A stretch of 8,583 nucleotides of DNA from the NCBI GenBank assembly GCA_038924245.1, contig JBCKVB010000045.1, positions 1 to 8,583 of the forward strand. Reading direction: 5' to 3'. The notes beneath the pieces were generated by a model. The model was not told the DNA's origin. It saw nothing but the letters and a program-made list of their open reading frames with translations, and ran no database searches. Shown one piece after another: positions 7,013 to 8,583 of the stretch (within the stretch, counting starts at the first letter, position 1; every line of letters starts with the position of its first letter). The position numbers and the translations under genes are program-made. This DNA is from SURF-13 sp038924245 (GTDB lineage Bacteria > Pseudomonadota > Gammaproteobacteria > SURF-13).

Positions 7013-7774
7013 CTAATAACGTAAACGGTACCAGAGCATCCTCAGTTGCTCGCGTAGCGCGACGCGGCTGGATTGCAAAGCCCCTGCGTCCGGCAGCCAT
7101 TGCAAGTGCGCGGGCAGGGCGGGGTCGCGCAGTGACAAAAAATGCGTGGGCGCGGGGATTACCGCGACGCCCGCGCGCTCGAAGGCCCATACCGAGCGCG
7201 CCATGTGCGTGGCGTGGGTGACGAGATAGGCTTTATTCATCTGATGCTGCGCGAGCAGGTCTTTGCTGAAGCGCGCGTTCTCCGCCGTGTTGCGGCTTTG
7301 ATCTTCCAGCCACACCTCGGTGACGCCGAATTCCTTGAGCGCATCGCGCAGCAATACGGCCTCGGCATGGCGCTCGCCCATAGGCGATCCGCCGGAGACG
7401 ATGATGGGCAAGCCGGTTTGATGCTGCAGCCGTGCTGCATAGCGCACGCGTTCCAGCGCCTCCATGCCGACCGTATCCATGCCGTATTCGGGCGCGCCGG
7501 AGTAACGCCCGCCGCCGAGCAGCACGATGGCTTGCGCGTTCTCCGCGTTGCTCACGTTGGAGGCTAACGCCGGATAGCTCTCCACCCATGCCAGCAGGCT
7601 CTGCGACACAAAGGGGGTGCTCAGTGCATACAGGCTGAGCAGCGCCGCGCCGAGCAGCGCAATGCCCGCGCGCTTGTGCCTGCGCAGCAGATAAAAGCCC
7701 AGCAGGAAAAGCAGCAGAATGCCGCCGGGCGGCAGCAAGAATGCCTCGATGCTGCGGGTGATGACGATCTCCAT
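7013..7774 (-). CDS. elyC: ElyC/YdcF-family (DUF218) inner-membrane envelope protein
   Basis: This is a 253-residue DUF218 protein with two predicted N-terminal membrane segments (about 11-30 and 36-54). The soluble domain is probably periplasmic. DUF218 signatures are AIVLLGGG (82-89), IVSGGSPMGERHAEA (125-139), LEDQSRNTAENA (156-167) and VTHATHMARSVWAFE (185-199). Length and topology match E. coli ElyC (259 residues), which is implicated in envelope biogenesis and undecaprenyl-phosphate lipid-carrier metabolism; the biochemical activity is not settled. The ATG at 7774 has a GAGG Shine-Dalgarno (7786-7783) with an 8-nt spacer. The gene is convergent with murU (8 nt between stops) and divergent from prfB. 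The symbol rests on family architecture, so a YdcF-type paralogue with another role is possible. Confidence 0.82.
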   Translation of the reverse strand: MEIVITRSIEAFLLPPGGILLLFLLGFYLLRRHKRAGIALLGAALLSLYALSTPFVSQSLLAWVESYPALASNVSNAENAQAIVLLGGGRYSGAPEYGMDTVGMEALERVRYAARLQHQTGLPIIVSGGSPMGERHAEAVLLRDALKEFGVTEVWLEDQSRNTAENARFSKDLLAQHQMNKAYLVTHATHMARSVWAFERAGVAVIPAPTHFLSLRDPALPAHLQWLPDAGALQSSRVALREQLRMLWYRLRY

Positions 7775-7833
7775 GGCGCAGGCCTCGCTGTATGTTAAAA
7801 TTGCTCATTCTGACAGAGATATAAAGGAATATC
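7775..7833. promoter_or_regulatory. Divergent elyC-like / prfB intergenic region with prfB ribosome-binding site
   Basis: The 59 bases separate two divergent genes. On the plus strand AAGGA (7824-7828) lies 5 nt before the prfB ATG and is a good Shine-Dalgarno. AT-rich hexamers TAAAAT (7796-7801) and TATAAA (7820-7825) could be -10 elements, but neither has a convincing -35 at the right distance. The promoters are therefore not assigned. Confidence 0.4.
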
Positions 7834-8583
7834 ATGCTCGAACTTGCTCCCCTCCACACGCGCATCAAGGATATGCAACAGCGCTTTGAAGTGCTACGGG
7901 GGTATCTTTGACTACGACCGGAAAACCGAGCGCCTGACGGAAGTAGAGCGCGAGCTGGCCGATCCGAAACTGTGGAGCAACGCGGAGCGCGCGCAGGAAC
8001 TGGGGCGCGAGCGCACGCAGCTTGCGGCCATCGTAAGCACCCTGGGCGGCCTCGGCGCGCGGCTCAACGAAGCGCGCGAACTGCTGGAGCTGGCGGGGGA
8101 GGAGAACGACGCCGCGGCGGTGGAATCCGTGACCGGCGATCTCGCGCGCGCGGAGCAGGAACTGGCGGCGCTGGAATTTCAGCGCATGTTCTCCGGCAAG
8201 ATGGACAGCGCCAACGCCTATCTGGATATTCAGTCCGGCTCCGGCGGCACCGAGGCGCAGGACTGGGCGCAAATGCTTCTGCGCATGTATCTGCGCTGGG
8301 GCGAGCGGCGCGGTTTCAACGTAGCAGTGATAGACGAGTCGCCGGGCGAAGTCGCGGGCATCAAGGGCGCCACCATCAGGTTCGAAGGGCCGTACGCGCA
8401 CGGCTGGCTGCGCACCGAGAGTGGCGTGCATCGCCTGGTGCGCAAATCGCCGTTCGACTCCGGTAATCGCAGGCACACCTCGTTCGCCTCGGTGTTCGTT
8501 TATCCGGAGGTGGACGAGAGCGTGGAGATAGACATCAATCCCGCTGACCTGCGCATAGACACCTATCGCGCGAGCGGCGCGGG
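7834..8583 (+). CDS. prfB: Peptide chain release factor 2 (RF2), +1 programmed frameshift, 3'-truncated by window edge
   Basis: RF2 recognises UGA and UAA stop codons and triggers peptide release on the ribosome. The gene is read as 25 codons from ATG 7834, then an in-frame TGA at 7909-7911 (codon 26), then the +1 frame from GAC at 7910-7912 (RGYL-DYDRKTERL), open to the window end. The combined product reaches 249 residues plus a partial codon. The coiled-coil domain 1 is at about 1-110. GSGGTEAQDWAQMLLRMY is the usual start of the codon-recognition domain. The stop-codon-reading tripeptide SPF is at 205-207, in VRKSPFDSGNRRHTSF. The window stops just as the catalytic GGQ begins (DTYRASGA plus GG). 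Residue 246 is Ala, as in most bacteria, not the Thr of E. coli K-12. About 115 residues are missing at the C-terminus. Confidence 0.97.
7898..7912 (+). promoter_or_regulatory. prfB +1 programmed ribosomal frameshift site
   Basis: The site contains an internal Shine-Dalgarno-like GGGGG (7898-7902), a 3-nt spacer TAT, the slippery CTT (7906-7908), the in-frame TGA (7909-7911) and a following C (7912), a weak termination context. Spacing equals that of the well-studied E. coli site. The peptidyl-tRNA-Leu slips from CUU to UUU, so low RF2 lets ribosomes bypass the UGA and make more RF2, an autoregulatory loop. The conserved RGYL-DYD protein junction confirms that the shift is required. Confidence 0.97.

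Noticed and set aside
6985..7013. Possible weak terminator for the elyC-like gene (5-bp GC stem 6995-6999 with 7009-7013, then GATTTT on the minus strand)
   Set aside because: The stem is short, the loop is 9 nt and the T-run is only four bases, so it is not distinguishable from chance in GC-rich DNA.
7865..8476. Minus-strand open frames antisense to prfB
   Set aside because: They oppose well-conserved RF2 sequence, including the SPF motif, and have no recognisable protein features.

Overview
The window is a gene-dense, high-GC (roughly 60%, judged by eye) stretch of a Gram-negative chromosome. It most likely comes from a gammaproteobacterium outside the Enterobacterales. The evidence is the conserved order lptD-surA-pdxA-rsmA, the divergent amgK-murU pair typical of Pseudomonas-like and many other gamma- and betaproteobacteria, and an RF2 gene with the classical in-frame UGA. 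The genus cannot be decided from the sequence alone.

Left half, all on the minus strand and read right to left from about 5234 to 1: lptD (LPS translocon barrel), surA (periplasmic chaperone that helps assemble LptD and other barrels), pdxA (vitamin B6 synthesis), and rsmA/ksgA (16S rRNA dimethyltransferase, cut by the window edge). The genes are tightly packed: an 18-nt gap lptD-surA, an 87-nt gap surA-pdxA filled with a heptamer-based inverted repeat, and a zero-nt gap pdxA-rsmA. This looks like one operon.

Right half: a 100-bp divergent intergenic region separates lptD from amgK-murU on the plus strand. The amgK-murU pair overlaps by a GTGA junction and encodes the MurNAc/GlcNAc recycling route to UDP-MurNAc. 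An ElyC/YdcF-like DUF218 membrane protein lies convergent to murU with only 8 nt between the stops. A 59-bp divergent region then leads into prfB, which carries a complete +1 programmed frameshift site and runs off the right edge just as the GGQ codons begin.

Functionally, most of the window concerns the cell envelope: outer-membrane LPS insertion (LptD), barrel folding (SurA), peptidoglycan recycling (AmgK, MurU) and probable lipid-carrier or envelope homeostasis (ElyC-like). Housekeeping genes lie at both ends. I see no mobile element, CRISPR array, tRNA or rRNA. No clearly undescribed system is present. The most unusual DNA is the surA-pdxA spacer, with its heptamer inverted repeats and an apparent duplication of the pdxA start region. 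No intergenic stretch exceeds 300 bases.
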